This document shows, one piece after another, positions 1 to 9,216 of a DNA stretch of 63,953 nt (positions are counted from its first letter, which is position 1; each line of letters opens with the position of its first letter). The position numbers and the translations under genes were made by a program. The DNA comes from Fidelibacterota bacterium (GTDB taxonomy: Bacteria > Pseudomonadota > Alphaproteobacteria > Rhodospirillales > Rhodospirillaceae), in contig CANJRA010000015.1 of assembly GCA_947476625.1 (NCBI GenBank), forward strand, positions 1-63,953. Direction: 5' to 3'. The notes under the pieces are model-generated. The model was not told the origin of the DNA. It did no database searches and was given only the letters and a program-made list of their open reading frames with translations.

Positions 1-202
1 GAACGACAACATCATTTACATCGGCGATTTGGTCCAAAAGACCGAAGCCGAAATGCTCCGCACCCCGAACTTCGGCCGCAAGTCCTTAAACGAGATCAAG
101 GAAGTGCTGGCGCAGATGGGTCTGCACCTGGGCATGGAAATCACCAATTGGCCGCCTGAGAACATCGAAGACCTGGCCAAGAAGCTCGAAGAGCCGTTCT
201 AA
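1..202 (+). CDS. rpoA: RNA polymerase alpha subunit, 3' end (partial)
   Basis: The gene enters from the left edge and only the last 66 codons are visible, ending in TAA at 200-202. The peptide is the alpha C-terminal domain: the segment [16 protein letters not shown] is the helix-hairpin-helix region that contacts the UP element and activators, and it ends with a typical acidic tail ([14 protein letters not shown]). The role is assembly of RNA polymerase and promoter recognition. rplQ follows 158 bp downstream, the normal order at the end of the alpha/S13/S11 operon. Confidence 0.95.
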   Translation, partial: NDNIIYIGDLVQKTEAEMLRTPNFGRKSLNEIKEVLAQMGLHLGMEITNWPPENIEDLAKKLEEPF

Positions 203-206
203 TACC

Positions 207-254
207 CTCAGCGCCCCAGACGGGGCGTTGAGATTTTAAGGACCAGTGTGGTCC
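207..254 (+). terminator. Two hairpins between rpoA and rplQ
   Basis: An 11-bp stem with one G-U pair (207-217 with 222-232, loop 218-221) is followed by ATTTT, resembling a weak intrinsic terminator. A second inverted repeat, GGACCA-GTG-TGGTCC, follows at 240-254. They may attenuate read-through from rpoA into rplQ or mark mRNA processing. This is seen in sequence only; function is inferred. Confidence 0.4.
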
Positions 255-360
255 GTGCTTCCAGTACCATTTTGGGCTTGGGAATTTCGCAATCGGTTTC
301 GCCCGCCGGCTTTTGCCGGTATCGCAAGATGCGAAGCCAGGATGATGAAGGGATAATGTC

Positions 361-786
361 ATGCGTCACGGTTATGCCGGCCGCCAATTAAGCCGCACCA
401 AGGGCCATCGCCGCGCCTTGTTTGCCAACCTTGCCAACGCGCTTTTGAAGCACGAGCAGATCAAAACGACGGTCCCGAAGGCGAAGGATTTGCGTCCTTA
501 CGTCGAAAAGCTCATCACTCTGGGCAAGCGCGGCGATCTGCATGCTCGCCGTCAGGCTGCCGCCAAGCTGCGTGACGATGCCGTCGTTGCCAAGCTGTTC
601 AGCGTTATCGGCCCACGTTACAAAAGCCGCTCGGGTGGTTATACCCGCATCATCAAAGCCGGCCTGCGCTATGGCGACGCCGCCCCGATGGCGATCATCG
701 AACTGGTCGACCGCGATGTCGACGCCAAGGGCAAGGACGCAGGTCCGGTGCAGGAAACAGTCGTTGCGGACGGCGCCGCGCAATAA
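361..786 (+). CDS. rplQ: 50S ribosomal protein L17 (bL17)
   Basis: This is a large-subunit ribosomal protein that sits near the peptide exit tunnel. The N-terminus [20 protein letters not shown] is the family signature, followed by the conserved [10 protein letters not shown] segment and the [14 protein letters not shown] segment. At 141 residues it has the usual core plus an alphaproteobacterial C-terminal extension ending in an alanine-rich tail. ATG at 361 is the natural start. It is the last gene of the rpoA ribosomal operon, and a hairpin follows it. Confidence 0.97.
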   Translation: MRHGYAGRQLSRTKGHRRALFANLANALLKHEQIKTTVPKAKDLRPYVEKLITLGKRGDLHARRQAAAKLRDDAVVAKLFSVIGPRYKSRSGGYTRIIKAGLRYGDAAPMAIIELVDRDVDAKGKDAGPVQETVVADGAAQ

Positions 787-809
787 GCACGGCTCTAAGA
801 CTTGAAGCT

Positions 810-846
810 GGGGGCAGTCACCTTAATTGGGGCTGCCCCCATTGCT
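810..846 (+). terminator. Terminator-like hairpin after rplQ
   Basis: GGGGGCAG (810-817) pairs perfectly with CTGCCCCC (833-840) across a 15-nt loop, followed by ATTGCTTTT. The position just after the rplQ stop fits the end of the ribosomal operon. The T tract is imperfect. Confidence 0.55.
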
Positions 847-995
847 TTTGGGGCCTATTTAAATATGGACCGGCTTGAATCTGATAACTGAGGATCTAAA
901 TCTACCATATTGAAAATAAAACAATATTTACAAGATTTACCGAAAGTATAATTCCGGACCTTGTGCCAAGTCCGCAAGAATGGAATGACAAGGAT

Positions 996-2405
996 ATGAT
1001 CAGTCGTTTTCTCACTGTTGCACTGGGGTTGACCCTCGGTCTTGGCCTCACCGTAGCGGCCGCCGCGGAGCGGCAAACGCCGGTATCGCGCCAGCAAGTG
1101 ACGCTGACCTTTGCGGCGACTGTCAAGCAGGCCGCCCCGGCGGTTGTTAACATTTACACGCGCAAGGTCGTCCAGAGCCAAGCCTCGCCACTTTTCAACG
1201 ATCCGATCTTCCGCCAGTTTTTTGGCGACCAAGCCGGCGGCCCCTTCGCGCGCGAGGGAGTCCAGAATTCGCTGGGTACCGGCGTGATCGTCCGCTCCTC
1301 CGGGATCGTCATTACCAACAACCATGTCGCCGGCGATGCCGACCAGATTAACGTCGTGCTCGCGGACCGGCGCGAATATGCCGCAAAGATCGTCGGCAAG
1401 GATCCCAGGTCGGACTTGGCGGTCTTGCAGCTTCAGGGAGTCACGGACCCTTTGCCGGTTCTGGAACTCGCGGAGTCCGACGATGTTGAAGTCGGCGATA
1501 TGGTCCTGGCCATCGGCAATCCTTTTGGCGTTGGTCAGACAGTCACCTCCGGCATCGTCTCGGCGTTGGCGCGGACGACGGTGGGTGTGTCGGATTTTCG
1601 GTCTTTTATCCAGACCGATGCCGCCATCAATCCGGGCAATTCGGGCGGCGCGCTGATCACCTCCGATGGGCGCCTGATCGGAATTAACACCGCTATTTAT
1701 TCCGGCAACGGCGGCAGCGTCGGCATCGGTTTTGCTATTCCGGCCAACATGGTACGGACGGTTCTTGCCAGTATTTTGAAAGAAGGCCGCGCGGTCCGGG
1801 CTTGGCTTGGGGCGAGCGGCAAAAGCATGACGGCGGACCTGGCTAAAAGCCTGTCGTTGCCGCGTCCTACCGGAATCATCATCGATCGCGTGGCGACGGG
1901 CGGACCGGCGGATCGGGGCGGATTGCTCGTGGGCGACATCGTCCGCAGCGTGAATGGCCATGAAGTCAACGACATCGAAGAATTGCGCTATCGCTTCGCC
2001 TCCATGGAGATCGGCGGTCGCACCTCGATCGACATTGTGCGCCAGGGCGTAAGCAGGACTCTCCAGATAGGGCTTTTGGCGCCCCCCGATAAGCCGGCCC
2101 GTGATGTCAGGCAATTATTTGGCTCGCATCCTTTCGCCGGGGCGACGATTGCCAACCTTAACCCTGCGGTCGCCGAGGAGATGGGGCACGATTTTTCCGA
2201 ACCCGGGGTCGTCATTACTGGCACTCAGCCGGGTGAAGCCGCCGCTCGTCTTGGTATTAAAGTGGGTGACATCGTCCTGGCGGTGAACGAGCAGCCCGTC
2301 AAAACCGTCGCCGACGTCGTCGCATATACCACAAACCCCCTGCGGCGCTGGTTGATCTCCATCATGCGCGATGGAAAGGTCTATCAGTTCCAGGTCAACG
2401 GGTGA
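996..2405 (+). CDS. DegP/HtrA-family periplasmic serine protease
   Basis: This is a periplasmic quality-control protease. From ATG 996, which has AAGGA just upstream, it encodes 469 residues. An upstream GTG at 963 would add 11 residues ahead of the signal peptide and is less likely. Residues 1-25 form a Sec signal peptide (hydrophobic core ending AAAAE). A trypsin-like domain follows with all triad elements visible: His in ITNNHV, Asp in DPRSDLAVLQ and Ser in NPGNSGGAL. Two PDZ domains follow, the first around residues 260-345 and the second over roughly the last 80. It opens a plus-strand run, and its stop overlaps the GTG start of rarA (GTGA), implying translational coupling. Whether it is DegP, DegQ or DegS-like cannot be settled from sequence alone, but two PDZ domains argue against DegS. 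Confidence 0.93.
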   Translation: MISRFLTVALGLTLGLGLTVAAAAERQTPVSRQQVTLTFAATVKQAAPAVVNIYTRKVVQSQASPLFNDPIFRQFFGDQAGGPFAREGVQNSLGTGVIVRSSGIVITNNHVAGDADQINVVLADRREYAAKIVGKDPRSDLAVLQLQGVTDPLPVLELAESDDVEVGDMVLAIGNPFGVGQTVTSGIVSALARTTVGVSDFRSFIQTDAAINPGNSGGALITSDGRLIGINTAIYSGNGGSVGIGFAIPANMVRTVLASILKEGRAVRAWLGASGKSMTADLAKSLSLPRPTGIIIDRVATGGPADRGGLLVGDIVRSVNGHEVNDIEELRYRFASMEIGGRTSIDIVRQGVSRTLQIGLLAPPDKPARDVRQLFGSHPFAGATIANLNPAVAEEMGHDFSEPGVVITGTQPGEAAARLGIKVGDIVLAVNEQPVKTVADVVAYTTNPLRRWLISIMRDGKVYQFQVNG

Positions 2406-3760
2406 GCGACCTTTTCGAGACATCCGGTGGCCTGCCGGACGATGATACCGGCTCCAAAGCGGGCCAGCCGCTCGCCGACCGGCTCCGGCCACGCACTCTG
2501 GCCGATGTGGTTGGGCAGGAGCACTTGCTTGGTCCGGAAGGTCCGATCGGGCGTATGCTGACCGGTAAACGCCTGACCTCCATGATCCTCTGGGGTCCGC
2601 CGGGCTGCGGCAAGACCACCATCGCCCGGCTGCTGGCAAAGGGCACGGACCTGTTTTTCCAGCCGATCTCGGCCGTGTTCTCGGGTGTGGCCGATCTTCG
2701 GAAGATCTTCGATGCCGCCGCCAAGCGCCGCACAATGGGGCAGGGCACGCTCCTGTTCGTCGACGAAATTCACCGCTTCAACCGTGCCCAGCAGGACGGG
2801 TTTCTGCCTTACGTCGAGGATGGAACCGTGGTGCTGGTCGGAGCAACGACCGAGAACCCATCCTTCGAACTCAATGCGGCGCTCATGTCGCGCTGTCAGG
2901 TCATGGTTCTGCGCCGTCTCGATGACTCAGCCCTCGACAAACTCCTGACCAAGGCAGAGGAAGATGCTGGCCGCCCTATGCCCCTGACCCTTGATGCCAG
3001 GGCGGCTTTACGCGCTATGGCTGACGGCGACGGACGCTATATGCTTGTATTGGCGGACGACATCCTCGCTCTGAGGAAAGATTCTCAACCCCTTGATCCT
3101 GCAGCGTTAGCGCAGGTCATTCAGCGACGTGCGCCGGTCTATGATAAGGACCGGGAAGGCCACTACAATCTGATCAGCGCAGTCCACAAATCCCTGCGCG
3201 GGTCCGACCCGGATGCGGCGCTTTATTGGGTCAGCCGCATGTTCGACGGCGGCGAGGACAAGGCCTATCTGCTGCGCCGGCTTACCCGGTTTGCTTCGGA
3301 AGATATCGGCCTCGCCGACCCCCAAGCGCTGCAGATGGCGATTGCGACATGGGAGACTTACGACCGTTTAGGCTCGCCGGAGGGTGACTTGGCGATAGCG
3401 AATTTGGTCATCTACCTGGGTACGGCACCAAAATCCAACGCCAGCTATGTAGCTGCCGGCGAGGCTCTAGGTGCTGCCCGGAAAACCGGCTCGCTGACGC
3501 CGCCCGCCCATATCCTGAATGCGCCCACCAAGCTGATGAAGGAATTGGGTTACGGCAAAGGCTACGCCTACGACCACGACGATCCAGACGCTTTCTCGGG
3601 GAAAAACTACTTCCCCGACGGCATGCCCCGGACGCAGTTCTATCGGCCGCCCGAACGCGGTTTCGAACGCGAAATCAATAAGCGGCTGGCCTATTGGCAG
3701 AAGCTGCGCGACAAGAAGGCCGCTGGCGGTAAAGCCGGCCCGGATGAGGATTCCCCATGA
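2402..3760 (+). CDS. rarA: Replication-associated recombination protein A (RarA/MgsA), AAA+ ATPase
   Basis: This clamp-loader-like AAA+ ATPase acts at stalled replication forks. It has 452 residues and starts at GTG 2402, overlapping the protease stop. Visible motifs are Walker A GPPGCGKTTIARLL (about residue 62), Walker B LLFVDEIHRFN, sensor 1 GATTENPSFELN, and the C-terminal MgsA/RarA tetramerisation region containing SALYWVSRM-like and YAYDHDDP motifs. Length matches the family (about 440). The stop overlaps the start of the next gene (ATGA). The opening residues, with no signal peptide and a short acidic leader, fit a cytosolic protein. Confidence 0.95.
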   Translation: MSDLFETSGGLPDDDTGSKAGQPLADRLRPRTLADVVGQEHLLGPEGPIGRMLTGKRLTSMILWGPPGCGKTTIARLLAKGTDLFFQPISAVFSGVADLRKIFDAAAKRRTMGQGTLLFVDEIHRFNRAQQDGFLPYVEDGTVVLVGATTENPSFELNAALMSRCQVMVLRRLDDSALDKLLTKAEEDAGRPMPLTLDARAALRAMADGDGRYMLVLADDILALRKDSQPLDPAALAQVIQRRAPVYDKDREGHYNLISAVHKSLRGSDPDAALYWVSRMFDGGEDKAYLLRRLTRFASEDIGLADPQALQMAIATWETYDRLGSPEGDLAIANLVIYLGTAPKSNASYVAAGEALGAARKTGSLTPPAHILNAPTKLMKELGYGKGYAYDHDDPDAFSGKNYFPDGMPRTQFYRPPERGFEREINKRLAYWQKLRDKKAAGGKAGPDEDSP

Positions 3761-4761
3761 GTGCCGTACAGCAGATCACCGTTTCGGCGGAGGAGAGCGA
3801 AACCCGCCTTGATCGCTGGTTCAAGCGCCGTTTCCCCAACATCAACCATGGCCGCCTGGAAAAGCTCCTGCGCACAGGCCAAGTGCGGGTAGATGGCGGT
3901 CGCGCCAAAGCCAACCAGCGCCTTCAGGCCGGACAGATCGTCCGTGTCCCGCCGCTTGATGGCAGTGAGCAGTCGGCAACTTCGGCAAAGGCAAAGCCTA
4001 CCGTCCGCCCGGTCTCGGATCAGGATGCCGCCATGCTTCAGCGCATGGTGATCTATAAGGACGACGAGATTATCGCCCTTAACAAGCCGCACGGCCTCGC
4101 GGTCCAGGGCGGCACCAAGACCACCAAGCACATCGACGGCATGCTCGATGCCCTGCGGTTTGGCTCCGAAGAGCGGCCGCGGCTGGTGCATCGTCTCGAC
4201 CGCGACACCTCGGGCGTGATGGTAATCGCCCGCACGCCCAAGTCGGCGGCGGTGCTGGCAAAAGCCTTTCAAAGCCGGGATATGCAGAAAATTTACTGGG
4301 CGCTTGTCATGGGCCATCCCGAGCATTCCGCCGGGACGATCACCGCTGCGTTGGCCAAGTCCGCTTCGTCGGGCCGAGAACGCATGGAATGGGACAAAGA
4401 GGACGGTAAATACGCCGTCACCGATTACCGCGTCGTCGACACTGCCGCGCGCAGGTTCACATGGCTCGAGTTGATGCCGCGCACCGGCCGCACGCATCAG
4501 CTCCGCGCCCACTGCACACTTATCGAAACGCCGATTATCGGCGATGCCAAGTACGCACTACGCCAGTACCATGCGGATCAAGTGGTCGACCTTCATGAAG
4601 GCCTGCTTGCCGACATTGCCGACCGCATGTGCCTCCACGCCCGGTCCTTGGTGGTCGAGCGTCCTGGAAAGAAGCCTCTGACAATCACGGCGCCATTGCC
4701 TAAGCATATGAAAGACGCTTTCAAGGATCTTGGTTTCAGCGAAGGTGAGGCGGGTACATGA
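3757..4761 (+). CDS. rluC: RluC-family 23S rRNA pseudouridine synthase
   Basis: It isomerises uridines in 23S rRNA. An N-terminal S4 RNA-binding domain (about residues 10-70, LDRWFKRRFP to LRTGQVRVDGGRAKANQRL) precedes the RluA-type catalytic domain. Motif II reads HRLDRDTSGVMVIART, with the catalytic Asp in RLDRDTSG. The later motif TGRTHQLRAH is also present. The 334-residue length and S4 domain fit RluC (positions 955/2504/2580 in E. coli) better than RluA. It overlaps rarA upstream and the HAD gene downstream by 4 nt each. Confidence 0.9.
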   Translation: MSAVQQITVSAEESETRLDRWFKRRFPNINHGRLEKLLRTGQVRVDGGRAKANQRLQAGQIVRVPPLDGSEQSATSAKAKPTVRPVSDQDAAMLQRMVIYKDDEIIALNKPHGLAVQGGTKTTKHIDGMLDALRFGSEERPRLVHRLDRDTSGVMVIARTPKSAAVLAKAFQSRDMQKIYWALVMGHPEHSAGTITAALAKSASSGRERMEWDKEDGKYAVTDYRVVDTAARRFTWLELMPRTGRTHQLRAHCTLIETPIIGDAKYALRQYHADQVVDLHEGLLADIADRMCLHARSLVVERPGKKPLTITAPLPKHMKDAFKDLGFSEGEAGT

Positions 4762-5459
4762 GCGCACCCCACCGCTTGGTGGTCTTCGATCTCGACGGTA
4801 CGCTGGTCGATAGCCAGGCCAATATCGCCCGTGCCGTTGTCGACAGCGCTCAGCTTCTCGGTCTCGACGCGCCGCCCGCAGCCGAGGTTTCGCGGGTTAT
4901 TGGATTGTCCCTGGGCGAGGCGCTGGCGCGGCTGTTTCCTCATATCGACGCCGAAACCCATCGCCGCCTCGATCATGAATACCGCGAATGTTTCGTCCGC
5001 TATCGGACCATGCCCGATTACAAAGAGCCGCTCTTCGATGGCACCCATGAAATTTTGGAGGCGCTCGACAAGGCCGGATACCTTCTTGGCATCGCTACCG
5101 GAAAGGCCATGCGCGGGGTCAATTACCTCCTGAGCACACAAGGCTGGCACGGTCGGTTCGTTACTATTCAGACCCCCGACATAGCCCCTGGAAAACCTCA
5201 CCCTGGCATGGTCTTACAGGCGATGGCTGAGACGGGAGTTGAGCCACAAAACACAGTCATGATCGGCGATACGTCGTTCGATATTGAAATGGCGCGCGCG
5301 GCCGGCGTGGGGGCTGTCGGCGTGTCTTGGGGCAATCATTCTGTCAGCGAATTACGCGCTGCCGGCGCTCACCGTGTGATTGATCGGTTGAGTGATCTGC
5401 TGCACGCTGTTGATGCCCTTACGGTTCCCATTCCCGTCGCAATGGAGAAGCAGCCATGA
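4758..5459 (+). CDS. HAD-superfamily hydrolase, phosphoglycolate phosphatase-like
   Basis: This is a 233-residue HAD phosphatase. Motif I is VFDLDGTLVDSQ near the N-terminus, motif II is in GIATGKAMRG, and motif III/IV is PGKPHPGM followed by MIGDTSFDIEMARAAGV. A helical cap lies between motifs I and II, giving subfamily IA. Substrate cannot be assigned. In alphaproteobacteria this gene commonly sits just after rluC, so a link to ribosome or metabolite repair is plausible but inferred. It overlaps both neighbours (ATGA). Confidence 0.85.
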   Translation: MSAPHRLVVFDLDGTLVDSQANIARAVVDSAQLLGLDAPPAAEVSRVIGLSLGEALARLFPHIDAETHRRLDHEYRECFVRYRTMPDYKEPLFDGTHEILEALDKAGYLLGIATGKAMRGVNYLLSTQGWHGRFVTIQTPDIAPGKPHPGMVLQAMAETGVEPQNTVMIGDTSFDIEMARAAGVGAVGVSWGNHSVSELRAAGAHRVIDRLSDLLHAVDALTVPIPVAMEKQP

Positions 5460-7675
5460 AGATCGTGAAGATTGCCGCCGGCGTTCTGGCCGTGCTGATC
5501 CTAGGCGTGGTTGTCGTCCTCCTGACGTTCGACGTGAGTAAATATAAAGGGCTGATCCAGGATCAGGCCAAGGCTGCCAACGGCCGCGAGGTCACGATTG
5601 GCGATATCAAGCTCTCCCTGTCGCTGTCGCCCGCGATCGTAGTCAGCGACGTCAAAGTCGCCAACGCGCCTTGGGGCAGCCGGCCAGAGATGCTCACGCT
5701 TAAGAAGCTAGAAGCCAGCACTCAGCTCATTCCGCTTCTGTTCGGCACCGTCAACATCAGCGGCCTGAAGCTGGCCGACCCTGACGTGGTGCTGGAGACC
5801 AATGCGGCAGGAAAGGGTAATTGGGAGTTCGAGACTGCGTCCGCCGGTTCGGCCGGAGCTTCTTCGAGCGCGCCCCTGCCGCTCAATGTCAGCGGTGTTT
5901 CAGTCGAGAACCTGCAGCTGACTTATCGGGACGGCAAGACTAAGGGTGGCGCTAATGTCTCAGCCAAGTCCGTTGAGGCGAAAATCGCCGGGGCGCTGAT
6001 GGACCTCAACCTTCCCTCCGTGACCCTTACCGAAACCGTCGCCTCTTATAAGCAAGGTGCTACGTCCGCCGAAGGCTCCGTCGCCAAATTCGATATGACG
6101 GCCGTCGGTCCGATCACCGATTTCAATATCACCAAGCTTTCAGCCGCCGACGCCAAGGGCTCCTACAAGGATGGTCCGACGGCCTATCAGGGTGCCTTCG
6201 CCAGTCTTGCCATGGAAGGCGAAGCCCGCGCCGCGACCGAGAAAGATCTCGTCGCCGCCATCAAAGCCATGCATGTGACCAAGATCGCGGTTGAGAAGGC
6301 GAACGGCTCTTTGAAGGACGCCAAAACCACTGCCAGTGCCGAGATCGGGAAAATCATTGCCGAAGCCAAAGGCAAAATCGGCGACCTCGGCATCATCAAC
6401 CTCGCCGTCACCGATACGAAAGCCAGCTACAAGGGTGAGGGCGCGCCGGTCGAGCTCGTGGTCGATAAGGCGTCCCTCGATGACAAGGGCGCCTTGGACT
6501 TCGCTGCCAAGATCAATGGCCAGGACGTGAAAGCCGCCGGTACGCTGGCGCCGGTCGCATCGCTGGCGGCGATGAACAAGTCCTTTCCGGCCAAAGTGAA
6601 GCTTGAAGGTTTCGGCATTAAGGCCGACAGCGACATCATGGTCGATCTGTCCAAGAGCCGCCCCTTTGCCAAGGGCGTGTTAACCATTCCGGAACTCGAT
6701 CTCGCGGCCTACAGCAAGCCCGCAAGCGGTGGTGCGCCTGGTCCAGCCGCAAAGTCGAGCGCCGCCGGTCCGTTGTTTTCGAACGATCCGTTGCCCTGGG
6801 ACAGCCTGACGTCGACCGATGCCAATGTGAAAGTCTCGATCGGCAAGCTGATGCTGCCCAATGGCCTCAAGCTCAAGGACGTGGTGCTGCCGGTTGATCT
6901 TGTCGCCGGCAAGCTTGGACTGAAACCGGCGTCCTTCGGAATCGCGGGCGGAACGCTCACCGCCAATGTCGATGCCAATGCGAATGCGAATGACAAGTCG
7001 GTCACGCTGAAAGCCGAGGCCAAAGGAATCTCCGCCGAGGGCTTGGCCAAGGAACTCAAGAAGTCCGATGTCATCACGCAAGGACCCTTGGACCTGGATA
7101 TGAATGTGCGCGGCGTGGGCGCTTCCATGCATGCCATTGCCGGCAGTCTGAACGGCTCGGTGATCGCGGGCATGGGCGAAAGCAAGATCCGCAATGATGC
7201 GCTCAATATGATTGGGGCCGATGTCATCATGCAGGTTCTGAGCGCGCTGAATCCGCTCGGCAATAAGGATCCTTATACGGTGGCGCGCTGCGGCGTGGTC
7301 AACCTGCAGGTAGCTAACGGCGTCGCAACGACCAATAACGGCATTGCCCTGGTCACCGACAAGATACAGATCACCTCCAGCGGTAAAATCGACTTCGGCA
7401 GCGAGCAGCTTGATCTCAGTGTTCGACCAAAGGCCACGGGCGGCATCGGCGCGGGTCTCGGGTCGCTGGTCAGCGCTGTCAAAGTGCAGGGGCCCATTGC
7501 AAGCCCGGGTATCGGGATTGATAAGGCTGGAGCTGTAAAAGCGTTGAGTACCTTGGGTGCGGCTTTTGCCACCGGCGGCGCATCGCTCGTGGCGCAAAGT
7601 GTGAAAGACAAAGCCGACGCGGCTGCCGGCGGGGATCCCTGCCAGACCGCACGGACCTGGCACCTAAAAAAATAA
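5456..7675 (+). CDS. AsmA-family inner-membrane/periplasmic protein
   Basis: This 739-residue protein has an N-terminal membrane anchor (AAGVLAVLILGVVVVLLTF, about residues 8-27) followed by the AsmA hallmark (GREVTIGDIKLSLSLSP, then VSDVKVANAPWG) and long beta-rich repeats. The C-terminal AsmA_2 region (about 540-700) contains LNGSVIAGMGESKIRND. AsmA-like proteins are thought to be bridge-like lipid transfer proteins between inner and outer membrane. It starts inside the HAD stop and ends one base into the ATG of the ATP12 gene, so it is part of the same operon. Lysine/alanine-rich repeats dominate the middle. Confidence 0.85.
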   Translation: MKIVKIAAGVLAVLILGVVVVLLTFDVSKYKGLIQDQAKAANGREVTIGDIKLSLSLSPAIVVSDVKVANAPWGSRPEMLTLKKLEASTQLIPLLFGTVNISGLKLADPDVVLETNAAGKGNWEFETASAGSAGASSSAPLPLNVSGVSVENLQLTYRDGKTKGGANVSAKSVEAKIAGALMDLNLPSVTLTETVASYKQGATSAEGSVAKFDMTAVGPITDFNITKLSAADAKGSYKDGPTAYQGAFASLAMEGEARAATEKDLVAAIKAMHVTKIAVEKANGSLKDAKTTASAEIGKIIAEAKGKIGDLGIINLAVTDTKASYKGEGAPVELVVDKASLDDKGALDFAAKINGQDVKAAGTLAPVASLAAMNKSFPAKVKLEGFGIKADSDIMVDLSKSRPFAKGVLTIPELDLAAYSKPASGGAPGPAAKSSAAGPLFSNDPLPWDSLTSTDANVKVSIGKLMLPNGLKLKDVVLPVDLVAGKLGLKPASFGIAGGTLTANVDANANANDKSVTLKAEAKGISAEGLAKELKKSDVITQGPLDLDMNVRGVGASMHAIAGSLNGSVIAGMGESKIRNDALNMIGADVIMQVLSALNPLGNKDPYTVARCGVVNLQVANGVATTNNGIALVTDKIQITSSGKIDFGSEQLDLSVRPKATGGIGAGLGSLVSAVKVQGPIASPGIGIDKAGAVKALSTLGAAFATGGASLVAQSVKDKADAAAGGDPCQTARTWHLKK

Positions 7676-8421
7676 TGGTAGCCGACCTCGCAAAACTCGC
7701 CGGGCGCGAACCGCCGCGGCCGAAGATTAAACGCGTTTATAAGACCGTGACGGTCGGCGAAGCCGCGGGAGTATTCCGCGTGCTTCTAGACGGGAAGCCG
7801 GTCCTCACACCGCTGCGCAAGCCGATATCCACCGCCCACCGCGCGCTGGCCGATGCGCTGGCAGCCGAGTGGGATGCCCAGGATCCAAACATTGATCCCG
7901 AGGCCATGCCGCTTACGCGTCTGGTGTCCACGGCGCTTGATAGGGTGACGCCGCAGCGCGATGTGCTTATCGGAGAACTCATGGATTACGTGGATGCGGA
8001 CCTGCTGTGCTACCGCGCGGCTTATCCCGCCGATCTCAAAGCACGCCAGCATGTGGTTTGGCAGCCGGTTTTGGACTGGCTCAATGCCACCCATGGCATT
8101 GGCTTTACGACGGCCGAGGGACTTCTCCCGCACAGCCAGCCTGACGCGACGGCAGTGGCTTTGCGCAAAGCCATATCGGCTTTGGACGACGAGCATTTGA
8201 ACGCCCTACAGGCCAGCGCCGCGATCACAAATTCGCTCGCGCTATCGCTCGCTATCGTGCATCGGCATATCAGCGCCGCCGAAACGTTTGCGGCGGCGGC
8301 CTTGGATGAAACCTACCAGATGGAGAAGTGGGGCGAAGACGAACTCGCACTCACACGCCGCCGCCATATCGCGGCGGACCTCAATGCCATCGGACGTTAT
8401 CTGGATTTAGTGAAGGCTTAG
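7675..8421 (+). CDS. ATP12-family F1-ATPase assembly chaperone
   Basis: This 248-residue protein matches bacterial ATP12 homologues, found mainly in alphaproteobacteria and mitochondria, where ATP12 binds the F1 alpha subunit during assembly. Supporting features are the N-terminal FRVLLDGKPVLTP strand, AEWDAQ, DADLLCYRA, the WQPVLDW segment and the C-terminal LDETYQMEKWGEDE motif. ATG overlaps the AsmA stop by one base (TAATG). It is the last gene of the run. Cytosolic; no signal peptide. Confidence 0.88.
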   Translation: MVADLAKLAGREPPRPKIKRVYKTVTVGEAAGVFRVLLDGKPVLTPLRKPISTAHRALADALAAEWDAQDPNIDPEAMPLTRLVSTALDRVTPQRDVLIGELMDYVDADLLCYRAAYPADLKARQHVVWQPVLDWLNATHGIGFTTAEGLLPHSQPDATAVALRKAISALDDEHLNALQASAAITNSLALSLAIVHRHISAAETFAAAALDETYQMEKWGEDELALTRRRHIAADLNAIGRYLDLVKA

Positions 8422-8570
8422 CGACCGCGCGCCTGCATGCCGCGCGGTGTTGCGCCTCGGCCGCCTGTCGGCCGCGCATGTTGCGGCGGCGTCTTGGATT
8501 TCACTTTTTTCGCCTTAACGAACTTCGCGATTGGTTTGTCTTTGTTGGTGGCCACGACCATACCCCACAT
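8418..8570 (-). CDS. Possible 50-residue basic protein downstream of YciB
   Basis: A minus-strand ORF runs from ATG 8570 to TAA at 8418-8420. It encodes a lysine/arginine-rich peptide with the segment TNKDKPIAKFVKAKKVKSKT and a glycine/arginine-rich tail ending MQARGR. The frame stays open upstream to a TAG within the end of the yciB gene, so a longer non-ATG start is possible. No good ribosome-binding site precedes the ATG. It overlaps the ATP12 stop by 3 nt. The composition looks protein-like, but I recognise no family. Low confidence. Confidence 0.3.
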   Translation of the reverse strand: MWGMVVATNKDKPIAKFVKAKKVKSKTPPQHARPTGGRGATPRGMQARGR

Positions 8571-8622
8571 AAAGTTGCCCGCCGGGCCTCCGCCAACCGG
8601 TGCAAGTATTACATGCCTTCTT

Positions 8623-9216
8623 TTAGGCTTTGTCTACATCACTTTTCGCATCTGCGTCCGCCGGTTGAATTGAATACCTCAGGATGATCGGCAGCATCGC
8701 GAAGCTGAAAAGCAGCGTCAGCGGCATGATACCGAAGGCTTTGAAATTCACCCATGTGTCGGTTGAGACATTGCGCCAGACAATTTCATTGAGTCCGGCC
8801 AGCAGCAGGAAGAATCCGATCCACGCCCGCGTCAACAAAATCCAGCCGCGCTCGGTCAGCTGAAAAGCGGCCTCGAGAACCAGCTTGATGAACAATCGGC
8901 CCGTGACGAGCCCGGCAAACAAAATCGCCGCGAACATCAAATTGACGATGGTCGGCTTCAGCTTGATGAAGGTCTCGTCCGCCAAGTAGAGCGTCAGCCC
9001 GCCAAAGATCACCACGAAAACCGCCGTCACCAACGGCATGACGGGAACGGTCCGGGCAATCGCGTAGGACAGTCCCAAGGCCACGATTGTCGCGGCCATA
9101 AAGGCTGCGGTGCCGGGGAAGATTCCGAAATAGGCATTGGCTCCGAAGAACACCGCCAGCGGGCCCATTTCCAAGGCAAGTTTCAGCATCGGGGGCAACT
9201 TGGCGGGGGCGGCCAT
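8623..9216 (-). CDS. yciB: Septation protein A / YciB-family inner-membrane protein
   Basis: The gene encodes 197 residues with about five or six transmembrane segments spread across the protein. The signature features are an N-terminal LALEMGPLAVFFGANAYFGI stretch, a central FAGLVTGRLFIK segment and the late motif VWRNVSTDTWVNFKAFG, all diagnostic for the IspZ/YciB family. YciB influences envelope integrity and septal peptidoglycan in enterobacteria; its molecular activity is unresolved. It stands alone on the minus strand, divergent from the carboxylase genes. Confidence 0.92.
   Translation of the reverse strand: MAAPAKLPPMLKLALEMGPLAVFFGANAYFGIFPGTAAFMAATIVALGLSYAIARTVPVMPLVTAVFVVIFGGLTLYLADETFIKLKPTIVNLMFAAILFAGLVTGRLFIKLVLEAAFQLTERGWILLTRAWIGFFLLLAGLNEIVWRNVSTDTWVNFKAFGIMPLTLLFSFAMLPIILRYSIQPADADAKSDVDKA

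Noticed and set aside
855-2114. Long minus-strand frame (419 codons) opposite the DegP-type protease gene
   Set aside because: It is a shadow of a clearly recognised plus-strand protease; the peptide has no recognisable domain, and GC-rich DNA commonly leaves the antisense frame open.
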